Positions 1-8,290 are shown, counted from the stretch's first letter. The stretch: DNA of 8,917 nucleotides from Phycisphaerae bacterium (GCA_028277545.1 JANQGB010000043.1:1-8917), one strand, 5' to 3'. Made by a program: numbers and translations. The notes: a model not told the origin generated them from the sequence alone.

Positions 1-42
1 CGTCGCCCGACTTTGACCGAACGGCCAGCGAGCGCCGATCGC

Positions 43-57
43 GGCCGGCCGCCGGCC
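43..57. repeat. GC-only inverted repeat upstream of the PIN-TRAM gene
   Basis: GGCCGGC and GCCGGCC flank a single C, a perfect 7+1+7 palindrome. It lies about 55 bp before the first gene. It could be the stem of a terminator for a gene to the left of the window, but no T-tract follows, so the role is unknown. No convincing promoter is seen between it and the start codon at 112. Confidence 0.35.
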
Positions 58-111
58 AGTGGGGTAGTTCGACGGGGGCTCAGCGTACGCGGATCATAAG
101 GGAGCCAAACG

Positions 112-1326
112 ATGCTAATGAACGTCCTGCGGGCGGTGTTCATACTCGCCCTGGTCGGCGTGGCCATGATCTTCCTGTCGCAGGAGGACACGGCCATCGG
201 CGGCTTCAGTCTCTTCGCCAGCATTCAATACCACAAGGACCTGGTCCTCCTCTGCTGCATCGGGTTCGCCCTGGTGGTCATCGCCGTAGACATCTTCATT
301 CCTCGCAAGACCCTGTCGGCAATCTCGGGGCTGTTCTTCGGGCTGGTAGTCGGCATGGTGGTGGCCTTCGGCCTCTCGTTGATCGTCGATCTGATGATCA
401 AGTCGTTCGCCCCCGATCTCGGCACTCCGATCTATGGAGAAGTGGCAACGGAGAGCTGGATCATGGAGAAAGATCCCGCAACCGGAGAGACCGTTCCCAA
501 GCTCAAGACGGAAGTTGAGCGATCGCAGATCGGCATGCGCGACCACCCGTTGTTTGCGGCCATCAAGTTGGGAATAGGCGTCATCTGCTGCTACCTGGCG
601 GTGAGTTTCATTCTGCAGACCAAGGACGATGTGCGCTTCGTTATCCCCTACGTGGAGTTCGCCAAACAGGCTAAGGGTATGCGCCCGTTGATACTGGACA
701 CCTCGGTGATCATCGACGGGCGAATTACGGACATCGCCGAAACGGGCATCATAGAGTCGGAGATGATCGTCCCGCGCTTCGTCCTGCAGGAACTGCAGAC
801 GGTCGCCGACAGCAGCGACAAACTCAAACGAAACCGCGGGCGTCGCGGGCTGGACATGCTCAACAAGCTGCAAGCTTCGCAAAAGACCGACGTCGTCATC
901 CTGGACGTTCAGTTACAGCCCGGTGAACCCACCAGCGTCGACGAGCGACTGGTGGAGCTGGCCGACAAGACGGGCGGGCGCCTGGTGACCAACGACTACA
1001 ACCTCAACAAGCTGTCCCAGGTTCGCGGCGTGCAGGTGATAAACACCAACGATCTGGCTTCGGCTCTGCGTCCGGTGTTCCTGCAGGGCGAGCGGATGTC
1101 GATCAAGATCATCAAGCCCGGTGAGGAGGTCGGCCAGGGCGTGGGCTACCTCGAGGACGGCACCATGGTGGTGGTCGAGGGCGGGCGCGAACACGTCGGC
1201 AAGGAGATCGGCATCGTGGTAACCAACGTGCTACAGACCTCCGCAGGGCGTATGATCTTCGGGCGGTGGGAAGCCGCCCAGCCGGAGCAGTCCGGCCGGC
1301 GCCGCGGCGGGCGGAGCCAGGCCTGA
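112..1326 (+). CDS. Membrane-anchored PIN-TRAM domain protein (YacL-like putative ribonuclease)
   Basis: This 404-residue protein has four hydrophobic segments near residues 4-23, 44-63, 69-95 and 148-168, then a cytoplasmic PIN domain (about 192-320) and a C-terminal TRAM domain (about 326-386). The PIN acidic residues expected to bind metal are visible: D196 in LDTS, E227 in VLQEL, D277 in SVDERL and D295 in TNDYN. PIN domains are Mg/Mn-dependent nucleases and TRAM is a small beta-barrel RNA-binding domain, so membrane-tethered RNA processing is the likely role; the natural substrate is not established for this family. The tail is short, basic and Arg/Gly-rich (RRRGGR). The start at 112 is preferred over the Met codon at 118 because AAGGGAG at 98-104 lies 7 bp upstream. 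ispD follows after 87 bp on the same strand, an arrangement also found in Bacillus (yacL-ispD). The family call is firm; the biochemical role is inferred. Confidence 0.93.
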   Translation: MLMNVLRAVFILALVGVAMIFLSQEDTAIGGFSLFASIQYHKDLVLLCCIGFALVVIAVDIFIPRKTLSAISGLFFGLVVGMVVAFGLSLIVDLMIKSFAPDLGTPIYGEVATESWIMEKDPATGETVPKLKTEVERSQIGMRDHPLFAAIKLGIGVICCYLAVSFILQTKDDVRFVIPYVEFAKQAKGMRPLILDTSVIIDGRITDIAETGIIESEMIVPRFVLQELQTVADSSDKLKRNRGRRGLDMLNKLQASQKTDVVILDVQLQPGEPTSVDERLVELADKTGGRLVTNDYNLNKLSQVRGVQVINTNDLASALRPVFLQGERMSIKIIKPGEEVGQGVGYLEDGTMVVVEGGREHVGKEIGIVVTNVLQTSAGRMIFGRWEAAQPEQSGRRRGGRSQA

Positions 1327-1413
1327 GGAAGTGAGCAGCCGGCGGTAGACTATACGAACAATAGGTCTGTCTGGCGGCCCGGGGCGGCCACAGTTGCGGG
1401 CGGAGATATCGAG

Positions 1414-2154
1414 ATGGCCAAGATCGCGGTGATTCTACCTGGGGCGGGCAAGGGCGACCGGTTCGGCGGCTCGGAGAAGAAGACCTTCGCCAAGCTGGAC
1501 GGCCGGCCGATCTTCATCCGCAGTATTGAGTTGTTCATAAACCGTGAGGACGTCTGCCAGACCATCCTGGCCGTCGGCGGCAGCGACGTGGACGAGGTCA
1601 AACAGAAGTTCGGGGCCAACCTGGGCTTCATGGGTGTGCAACTGGTCGAGGGCGGCGACCGGCGTCGCGATTCGGTCGCGGCCGCCCTGGCCAAGGTGAG
1701 TGACGATGCCGAGTTCATTGCCATCCACGACGCCGTCCGGCCCTGTGCGTCGCAGCAGATGATCGAGGCTGTCTTCGCTGAGGCGACCAAGACCGGGGCC
1801 GCTATCCTGGCCAGCCCGTTGTTCGGAACCATCAAGCGGGTCGGCGATAGCGGGACCATCGACGAGACCGTGCCGAGGGAGAAGCTGTACGAGGCCCAGA
1901 CCCCGCAGGTCTTCAGGCGCGACGTTATCTGTGAGGCCTACGAGAAGGCTCCGTCGGATGAGGACGTGGATGTCACCGACGATGCCCAACTGGTCGAGCT
2001 GGCCGGTCATCCGGTGTCGGTCGTGAAATCCGATCCCACTAATATCAAGATCACCACCAAGGGCGATGTCACCCTGGCGGCCGCAATCCTGAAGTCCCGG
2101 CCAAGCTCCAAGCCTTCAAAATCGCTGGGAGCCTTCGAAGAGGCACAGTGGTAA
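1414..2154 (+). CDS. ispD: 2-C-methyl-D-erythritol 4-phosphate cytidylyltransferase (IspD)
   Basis: IspD transfers CMP from CTP to 2-C-methyl-D-erythritol 4-phosphate, the third step of the MEP isoprenoid pathway, in the cytosol. The 246-residue length fits the family (about 230-240). Visible motifs are the N-terminal CTP-binding loop LPGAGKGDRFGG (9-19) with R16 and the following lysines K22/K23, GGDRRRDSV (80-88), HDAVRP (105-110) with the metal-binding Asp D106, YEAQTPQVF (159-167), TDD (188-190) and NIKIT (210-214). The start has GGAG at 1402-1405, 8 bp upstream. The last eight residues (GAFEEAQW) and the stop are encoded by the first unit of a 29-bp tandem repeat, so the C-terminal tail beyond about residue 230 is probably not conserved. 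No ispF follows in the window, although the two genes are often adjacent or fused elsewhere. Co-transcription with the upstream PIN-TRAM gene is likely but not proven. Confidence 0.96.
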   Translation: MAKIAVILPGAGKGDRFGGSEKKTFAKLDGRPIFIRSIELFINREDVCQTILAVGGSDVDEVKQKFGANLGFMGVQLVEGGDRRRDSVAAALAKVSDDAEFIAIHDAVRPCASQQMIEAVFAEATKTGAAILASPLFGTIKRVGDSGTIDETVPREKLYEAQTPQVFRRDVICEAYEKAPSDEDVDVTDDAQLVELAGHPVSVVKSDPTNIKITTKGDVTLAAAILKSRPSSKPSKSLGAFEEAQW

Positions 2155-2273
2155 GCCGAGCCTTCGAAGAGGCGCGGTGGTTAGCCGAACCTACGAAGAG
2201 GTGCAGTGGTAAGCCAAGCCTACGAAGTGGCGCGGCGGAAAGCCGAGCCTGCGAATAGCGGCAGTGGTAAGCC
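2129..2273 (+). repeat. Five-unit 29-bp tandem repeat overlapping the ispD 3' end
   Basis: Five units in exact 29-bp register start at 2129, 2158, 2187, 2216 and 2245. Their shared core reads approximately GAGCCTnCGAAGAGGC, followed by a GC-rich stretch and GTGGTAAGCC. Unit 1 includes the last ispD codons and its TAA stop. Positions 3-16 of each unit can fold into a hairpin: GCCT/AGGC around a TCGAAG loop in units 1 and 2, and ACCT/AGGT around ACGAAG in unit 3, where both sides of one pair have changed together. Unit 4 keeps three pairs (GCC/GGC) and unit 5 can pair only in a shifted form. The array may be a minisatellite, or a series of 3'-UTR hairpins affecting ispD mRNA. No T-tract is present, so it is not an ordinary intrinsic terminator. 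Confidence 0.9.
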
Positions 2274-2499
2274 GCGGCACGTGCCCACCACGCTCACCTG
2301 CCCACCGCCTCGTCAGCACCCGGCCCTCGCGCCCAAGGAGGCGTAGCACCGCCTGATTCATCTGTACCGCCCTTCGAGACCCGCCCCTCGCGCACTGGGA
2401 GGCGGAGCCGTCCAGGCAACACCTTAGCGGACGTAGCCGCCCGGTCAGGCCGAGAATAACCGCCGCCGCCAGCCCGCCAGCCCGACCCCAGCCAGGGCG
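2274..2499. other. Non-coding GC-rich gap between the repeat array and the tRNA promoter
   Basis: No gene is supported here. Open frames on either strand have compositionally biased, family-less translations (runs of R, G, A and P). The stretch holds the degenerate direct repeat pair listed separately and no recognisable terminator. Confidence 0.6.
2318..2408 (+). repeat. Degenerate direct repeat pair, 30-bp units 61 bp apart
   Basis: Segments 2318-2347 and 2379-2408 match at 25 of 30 positions by eye. They share ACCCG, then CCCTCGCGC, then GGAGGCG and AGC. The intervening 31 bp do not repeat obviously. The pair lies between the 29-bp array and the tRNA-Pro promoter. No function is assigned; an old duplication or a decayed repeat element would explain it. 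Confidence 0.65.
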
Positions 2500-2528
2500 T
2501 TGACACGCCGCCACGCCCAACCTAGCAT
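2500..2528 (+). promoter_or_regulatory. Sigma-70-type promoter of tRNA-Pro
   Basis: A perfect -35 box TTGACA (2500-2505) and a -10 box TAGCAT (2523-2528) are separated by 17 bp. Transcription should begin near 2534-2536, a few bases before the mature tRNA 5' end at 2540, so the primary transcript would have a very short leader. Confidence 0.85.
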
Positions 2529-2539
2529 AGGCAACAGTA

Positions 2540-2614
2540 CGGGGCGTGGCTCAGTCTGGCTAGAGCGCTGCGTTCGGGACGCAGAGGTCGCTGGTTCAAA
2601 TCCAGTCGCCCCGA
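2540..2614 (+). tRNA. tRNA-Pro (anticodon CGG)
   Basis: A complete cloverleaf of 75 nt can be folded by eye. The acceptor stem is CGGGGCG/CGCCCCG with discriminator A. The D arm is GCTC/GAGC, the anticodon stem CTGCG/CGCAG around loop TTCGGGA, and the T arm GCTGG-TTCAAAT-CCAGT, closed by one G-U pair. The anticodon is CGG, reading CCG proline codons. C1-G72 with A73 is the bacterial tRNA-Pro identity pattern. The CCA end is not encoded (TTG follows), so it must be added by CCA-adding enzyme. It has its own promoter at 2500-2528. Confidence 0.97.
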
Positions 2615-2674
2615 TTGATCACAAACCCCTTCCACAACGCGCCTTATGGTGCGACATATGGCTGGATTTGAACC
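2593..2674. repeat. Inverted copy of the tRNA T-arm downstream of tRNA-Pro
   Basis: The T-arm sequence GGTTCAAATCCAG (2593-2605) recurs in inverted orientation as CTGGATTTGAACC at 2662-2674. No further tRNA structure surrounds the second copy. The 2615-2829 stretch otherwise holds no gene. The inverted copy might be a tRNA fragment left by a past rearrangement, or a stem that folds back onto the tRNA precursor. Confidence 0.5.
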
Positions 2675-2829
2675 GGTTTCCCGGCTCAACCGCCTCAACC
2701 AACGCTTATAGCGTCCTCGCGTATTTGCCGGCTGTCCTGAGAAGACTGGGCAATGACACCATATTGACACGCGCAGTCGAAAGCCAACAACTCGATCCTC
2801 GGCCGAACGCGGTCAATCCTTTCCCGCTC

Positions 2830-3918
2830 TCAGCGCCTGGGGCGACTGCAGACGGCGAACTCGCCCTCGATCGAATTCTCGCCGTCGATCACCATCTTGA
2901 ACTGCTCGGTGGCCATGAAGTCGTGGGGGAAGCCCGGCTCGATGGCGCTGACCGCGTCGAGGCGGGAGCGCTGCTCGGCGGAGAGCTCGACGCTCAGGCA
3001 ACCGAGATTGTCGTCGAGTTGCTTCAGCGTGCGAGCGCCGAGGAGGACGCTGGTGACGCCGGGGTTATCGAGTATCCAGCGCAGGGCGACCTGCGCTGGG
3101 GTCGCTCCAACCTCAGTCGCCACCGAATGGACGGCCTCCGCCACCTCGAGATTCCGTTCCGTGAGCATTCCGAGGGCCTTGGTGACGTCCCGTCTCGATC
3201 CTTCCGGGGCGGCGCTTCCCTCAGCCGCCAGATCGTCCTTGCTGTACTTCCCGGTCAGTACGCCTCCCGCGAGAGGTGACCAAGGCATGACGCCAATCCC
3301 CAGCTCTCGCGCCATAGGGATCATGTCTCGCTCCGAGGTGCGATCCACCAGGTTGTAGTAGAGCTGAAGCGCAGAGAAGGGAGTCCAACCACGCAGCCGA
3401 GCCAGCGTGTTCGCCTCAGCCACTTTCCAGGCCGGGGCGTCGGAGATCGCGGTGTAAAGGATCTTCCCCTGGCGGACGAGGTCGTCGAGGCCCCGCATGA
3501 CCTCCTCGATGGGGGTGCGGAACTCCCAGGCGTGGACCCAGTAGAGGTCAATATAGTCAGTCTTCAGTCGCTTCAGGCTTGCCTCGAGCGACTGGACCAT
3601 GTTCTTGCGATGGTTCCCTCCGGCGTTCGGATCATCGGATCGCATGGAGAGGGTGTACTTGGTGCCGAGGACGAACCGCTCTCGACGATCCTTGAGGAGG
3701 TTGCCGAGGATTGATTCACTCGAGCCGCCCGTGTAGAAGTTTGCCGTGTCGAGGAAGTTTCCGCCGGCGTCGGAATACCGATCCAGGAGCTGGCGGCTGG
3801 TGTTCTCGTCGGTTCCCCAGCCCCAGTCCTCCCCAAAGGTCATCGTCCCCAAGCAAAGCGGAGAGACCCGCAGACCGGTGTTGCCGAGTAGCCGGTAGTA
3901 ATCAAGCGCTAAAGTCAT
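2830..3918 (-). CDS. Aldo/keto reductase
   Basis: This 362-residue cytosolic enzyme is a TIM-barrel NADPH-dependent oxidoreductase that reduces aldehydes and ketones. The full AKR catalytic tetrad is visible: D57 and Y62 in DTANFY, K87 in GTKYT and H129 in WVHAW. Other family landmarks are LGNTGLRVSPLCLGTMTFG (11-29), the SSESILG segment (66-72), RGLDDLVRQGK in the middle of the barrel, and a C-terminal cofactor-binding region with VTSVLLGARTLKQLDDNL. The start at 3918 is supported by AAAGG on the minus strand 7 bp upstream. It lies 123 bp downstream of the flavodoxin-fold oxidoreductase on the same strand and may be co-transcribed with it; no good promoter or matching operator is seen in the gap. 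The substrate cannot be read from sequence. Detoxification of reactive carbonyls would suit the neighbours. Confidence 0.94.
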   Translation of the reverse strand: MTLALDYYRLLGNTGLRVSPLCLGTMTFGEDWGWGTDENTSRQLLDRYSDAGGNFLDTANFYTGGSSESILGNLLKDRRERFVLGTKYTLSMRSDDPNAGGNHRKNMVQSLEASLKRLKTDYIDLYWVHAWEFRTPIEEVMRGLDDLVRQGKILYTAISDAPAWKVAEANTLARLRGWTPFSALQLYYNLVDRTSERDMIPMARELGIGVMPWSPLAGGVLTGKYSKDDLAAEGSAAPEGSRRDVTKALGMLTERNLEVAEAVHSVATEVGATPAQVALRWILDNPGVTSVLLGARTLKQLDDNLGCLSVELSAEQRSRLDAVSAIEPGFPHDFMATEQFKMVIDGENSIEGEFAVCSRPRR

Positions 3919-4041
3919 GACGGGGCCTTTCGTTGATTGCGTTTACAGGTGACAGTCCGGAGAAGAGCCTGCACGATGGGCGGCGTACGCTGCGCGTGGA
4001 GCATAGAAGCGTCCGCAAGCTCATTGAGCCGCCGGAAGCGC

Positions 4042-4668
4042 CTACGCGGCTGCGTCGACTCGACGAGCGAGGTCATCGCCGATCTCCGAGTCTTGCCGCG
4101 ATGCTGTTGTCGCCGCCGCCCGGCCGATGCACGATATCAATCGCTCGGCGTGGTCCCGCGCCCGCCCCTCGACTTCCTCCTTCACATTGTACTTGTTCGG
4201 GATGTAGACCATCGAATGAGTCACTACGGGAGTCTGAAAGGACATGCCGGCGAGAATCGCGGTCTGCTTCAGCGGCACGAGCAGTTCGTCGATTGAGTAC
4301 GTGTTGAAACTGCCTCTGCCATACGACTCCTCCGGCCCGCCGACCGTCGTCGAAACGATCAGGCGCTTGCCGTGGAGCTTCGTTCCGGTCGATCCATACG
4401 CGAAACCGTAGGTGAAGACCTGGTCCAGCCACTCCTTGAGAATCCCCGGCACGCTGTACCAGTAGAAGGGGAACTGGAAGACGATCGTGTCGGCCTCCAG
4501 AAGCGCGGCCTGTTCCGCCTCCACGTCAATCTTGAAGTCGGGATAGAGGGTCTGAAGGTCGCGGACTTCCACGTCGTCGATGCTCGCTAATCGGTCAACG
4601 ATGATTCGGTTGGCGATTGAGCCGCTGCTCAGGTCGGGATGGCCAACGATAACCAGTGTCTTGTTCAT
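4042..4668 (-). CDS. Flavodoxin-fold NAD(P)H-dependent oxidoreductase (KefF/MdaB/YwrO-like)
   Basis: This 208-residue protein belongs to the Flavodoxin_2 group of FMN- or FAD-dependent NAD(P)H:quinone reductases. Family landmarks are the N-terminal beta strand and phosphate-binding loop TLVIVGHPDLSSGSIAN (4-20), the flavin-contacting segment FQFPFYWYSVPGILKEW (64-80) followed by the YGFAYG turn (87-92), and TTVGGPEESYG (97-107). Family members typically perform two-electron reduction of quinones or other electrophiles, avoiding radical semiquinones. The last 25 or so residues (from about 182) are an alanine- and charge-rich tail beyond the fold. The gene sits 78 bp downstream of the MarR-family regulator on the same strand. 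Its upstream region contains a near copy of the operator found before marR, which strongly suggests direct control by that regulator. The exact substrate and flavin are unknown. Confidence 0.93.
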   Translation of the reverse strand: MNKTLVIVGHPDLSSGSIANRIIVDRLASIDDVEVRDLQTLYPDFKIDVEAEQAALLEADTIVFQFPFYWYSVPGILKEWLDQVFTYGFAYGSTGTKLHGKRLIVSTTVGGPEESYGRGSFNTYSIDELLVPLKQTAILAGMSFQTPVVTHSMVYIPNKYNVKEEVEGRARDHAERLISCIGRAAATTASRQDSEIGDDLARRVDAAA

Positions 4669-4683
4669 CTCTCACATCTTTCC

Positions 4684-4711
4684 AGCATACAATGCTTGCA
4701 CATGCAATCGT
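4684..4711 (-). promoter_or_regulatory. Candidate MarR operator and -10 element upstream of the oxidoreductase
   Basis: The plus-strand sequence 4692-4711 matches the 20-bp palindrome before marR (5202-5221) at 16 of 20 positions, and both have the TTG-N6-CAA core at the same place. The core here, TTGCACATGCAA, is nearly self-complementary. On the minus strand the site is followed after 2 bp by TATGCT (4684-4689), the same -10 hexamer as in the marR promoter. No good -35 box is seen, so the promoter is tentative while the operator is better supported. Confidence 0.65.
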
Positions 4712-4746
4712 TTTGTCCGAAATAAGAACCGCGTGCCTCGAACACG

Positions 4747-5184
4747 CTAATGCTCGCTTGTGAGTTTCTGGTACGCAGCATAGGTCGCCTTCGTCAGACG
4801 CTTACCCTTCTCTTCCCCGAGAATCTCGCTGTATCGCTCATACAGCGCACGCCACGCATCACTGATTCCCTCCAGTTGCTCCCGGCCCTTGTCCGTTGCC
4901 GCAATCTCGACGAGTTTGCCGGAGGACTTCTTCTCGATGAAGCCGCGCTGTACCAGCGCGTCGGCGAAGCGACTGACCGTGGATTGCGCCAGGTTCAGAT
5001 GCCCGGCCAGTTCCTTCTGCGAGATCCCCGGCTGGTCCGCGGCGAGCATCAGCAGGAATGCGTGTGACGTGGACATCCCCAGCTTGCCGAACTCCTCGTC
5101 CGCCATGCGGGCCACCACCCGCGCCAGCGAGTTGGCCGTGAAGTAGAGACAGCACTCCAGGTATGTTTGGGTGTTCTTCGCCAT
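4747..5184 (-). CDS. MarR-family transcriptional regulator, possibly redox-sensing
   Basis: This 145-residue protein is a dimeric winged-helix repressor of the MarR family. An N-terminal dimerisation helix with CCLYFTANSLARVV (11-24) precedes the DNA-binding domain: QKELAGHLNLAQSTVSRFADALVQRGFI (about 56-83) carries the recognition helix, and KKSSGKLVEIAATDKG (84-99) forms the wing. C-terminal helices (about 102-143) complete the dimer interface. Two adjacent cysteines, C11 and C12, are the only cysteines. N-terminal cysteines act as oxidant or quinone sensors in some MarR-type repressors (OhrR, QsrR), so a thiol-based switch is plausible here but not shown. It has a strong promoter overlapped by a palindrome, indicating autorepression, and the next gene downstream carries a second copy of that site. 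The start at 5184 lies a short distance after the predicted transcription start and has only a weak GGGG ribosome site. Confidence 0.93.
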   Translation of the reverse strand: MAKNTQTYLECCLYFTANSLARVVARMADEEFGKLGMSTSHAFLLMLAADQPGISQKELAGHLNLAQSTVSRFADALVQRGFIEKKSSGKLVEIAATDKGREQLEGISDAWRALYERYSEILGEEKGKRLTKATYAAYQKLTSEH

Positions 5185-5201
5185 TCGATCAGGCCCCAGT
5201 C

Positions 5202-5221
5202 ATGCTTGCACACACAAGCAT
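5202..5221. promoter_or_regulatory. Perfect palindromic operator upstream of marR
   Basis: ATGCTTG and CAAGCAT flank CACACA, a perfect 7+6+7 inverted repeat. It covers most of the -10 box of the marR promoter and the predicted start site, the usual position for autorepression. A 16/20 match occurs upstream of the adjacent oxidoreductase at 4692-4711. Confidence 0.85.
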
Positions 5222-5245
5222 AACGCCGGGCCCGCGGATTGTCAA
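5217..5245 (-). promoter_or_regulatory. Sigma-70-type promoter of marR
   Basis: On the minus strand, a perfect -35 TTGACA (5240-5245) and a -10 TATGCT (5217-5222) are separated by 17 bp. Transcription should start near 5209-5211, giving a leader of about 25 nt before the ATG at 5184. The -10 box overlaps the palindrome at 5202-5221. Confidence 0.85.
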
Positions 5246-5308
5246 ATGGACTTTCGTTTTATTGTTGCGGAGCGATTGGGGCCCCGGCGGCCATCGTGCA
5301 AGGGAAGA

Positions 5309-5323
5309 CGCCAATGATTGGCG
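5309..5323. repeat. 15-bp palindrome CGCCAAT-G-ATTGGCG
   Basis: A perfect 7+1+7 inverted repeat about 65 bp upstream of the marR -35 box. It could be a binding site for a further regulator, or part of decayed insertion-element sequence: ATTGGCG also ends each unit of the tandem pair at 5710-5763. Confidence 0.5.
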
Positions 5324-5448
5324 GAGGGCAAGAGGCAGCGTCGCAGGAATGCGATAAGTGCTTGTCATGCAGCCAGTAACGCCTCCATTAACCGCGTTGG
5401 CAATTGACCGGCGCCTCCGACAAAAAGTTCTAACCGTGTCCAGTCACT

Positions 5449-5474
5449 TCTATTGCCGCCCAGGCGGCAATAGA
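5449..5474. repeat. 26-bp near-perfect palindrome (12-bp arms)
   Basis: TCTATTGCCGCC and GGCGGCAATAGA are exact reverse complements separated by CA. There is no T-run on either side and no gene nearby that needs a terminator, so a terminator is unlikely. It could be a cruciform-prone site, the ends of a lost element, or a protein-binding site. Confidence 0.75.
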
Positions 5475-5709
5475 GCGGGAGAGAGTGGCCAGAGAGAGCG
5501 GAGCCGCGTCAAAGTCGCTCGATGGGCAGCGGAGTACACCGCTGATGACTCTCTCCTGCGGTCTCCTCTCTACTCACTCCTCTCGGTCTTTCGGGCGGGC
5601 CAGCCCTTGACCCTCAAACACCCCGACCCCTCGTCCGGTCATCCAGCAGGCCCGGATTGTGCTGGCGAGTCAGCTTGCCATGAGCCCGGGAGCCGCGGAG
5701 CCGAGCCTC

Positions 5710-5763
5710 CGAGTGTCACGTTCTCTCATATTGGCGCGAGTGTCACGCTCTATCATATTGGCG
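5710..5763 (+). mobile_element. Tandem 27-bp pair resembling an IS21-type terminal repeat (remnant)
   Basis: Units 5710-5736 and 5737-5763 match at 25 of 27 positions. Each begins CGAGTGTCACG and ends TCATATTGGCG. IS21-family elements carry multiple similar direct repeats at each terminus, and this wording resembles such ends, but that is recognition from memory. No istA or istB coding sequence is present, so this would be a solo end left after loss of the element. The repeat itself is certain; the assignment is tentative. Confidence 0.4.
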
Positions 5764-5886
5764 ACTGCCTCCGTCTTCGCCGGTCTGCACACTAGACCCG
5801 GCCTTAGGCGATAGCGCACCCTGCCCGCCACTTCTCATAACGCGTGGTTACCCGTAACCTTGACGGTCGGCCGTTCCGGGCCGAGA

Positions 5887-8247
<2,361 letters not shown>

Positions 8248-8265
8248 CTGATTTCTCCAATCGTT

Positions 8266-8290
8266 TGATTGATCGCTGATTGATCTGATC
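8266..8290. repeat. Short direct repeats TGATTGATC in the perR-katG gap
   Basis: TGATTGATC occurs at 8266-8274 and 8277-8285, an 11-bp period, followed by a partial third copy TGATC (8286-8290). The repeats end 8 bp upstream of the Shine-Dalgarno site of the longer katG start. One-helical-turn spacing suggests a protein site on DNA; a role in the mRNA leader is also possible. No palindrome like that of the perR promoter occurs here. Confidence 0.6.

Larger units (their letters stand above)
5246..5886. other. Gene-less gap between marR and katG with palindromes and IS-like repeats
   Basis: No gene is supported in these 640 bp. Plus-strand open frames give low-complexity translations with no family resemblance. 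The stretch holds a 15-bp palindrome (5309-5323), a 26-bp palindrome (5449-5474) and a 27-bp tandem pair (5710-5763), listed separately. GGTTAC-CC-GTAACC (5846-5859) is a small hairpin 28 bp beyond the katG stop; it lacks a T-tract, so it is at best a weak katG terminator. Confidence 0.6.

Noticed and set aside
115..882. A 255-codon minus-strand open frame antisense to the PIN-TRAM gene
   Set aside because: Its composition is rich in H, D, Q and E without a fold signature, and the opposite strand encodes a protein with all expected PIN and TRAM motifs and a ribosome site.
2129..2273. The 29-bp repeats as a CRISPR array
   Set aside because: Units are directly contiguous with no spacers, diverge from each other, and there are no cas genes.
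2593..2674. The T-arm copies as attL/attR of an integrated element
   Set aside because: Attachment sites from tRNA integration are direct repeats; these are inverted, only 13 bp long, 57 bp apart, and no integrase is present.
2522..2770. An 82-codon minus-strand open frame containing LDLNQRPLRPERSALARLSH
   Set aside because: This wording is the antisense translation of the tRNA-Pro gene, a well-known source of spurious protein entries. The rest of the frame has no family resemblance.
2500..3279. A 259-codon plus-strand open frame
   Set aside because: It runs through the tRNA-Pro gene and then antisense to the aldo/keto reductase. It begins within the tRNA promoter and has no recognisable domain.
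5449..5474. The 26-bp palindrome as a rho-independent terminator
   Set aside because: There is no T-run on either strand after the stem, and it lies over 400 bp beyond the katG stop and upstream of the marR promoter.
5358..5795. A 145-codon plus-strand open frame in the marR-katG gap
   Set aside because: The translation crosses the 26-bp palindrome and the 27-bp tandem pair, shows no conserved motif, and starts without a Shine-Dalgarno site.
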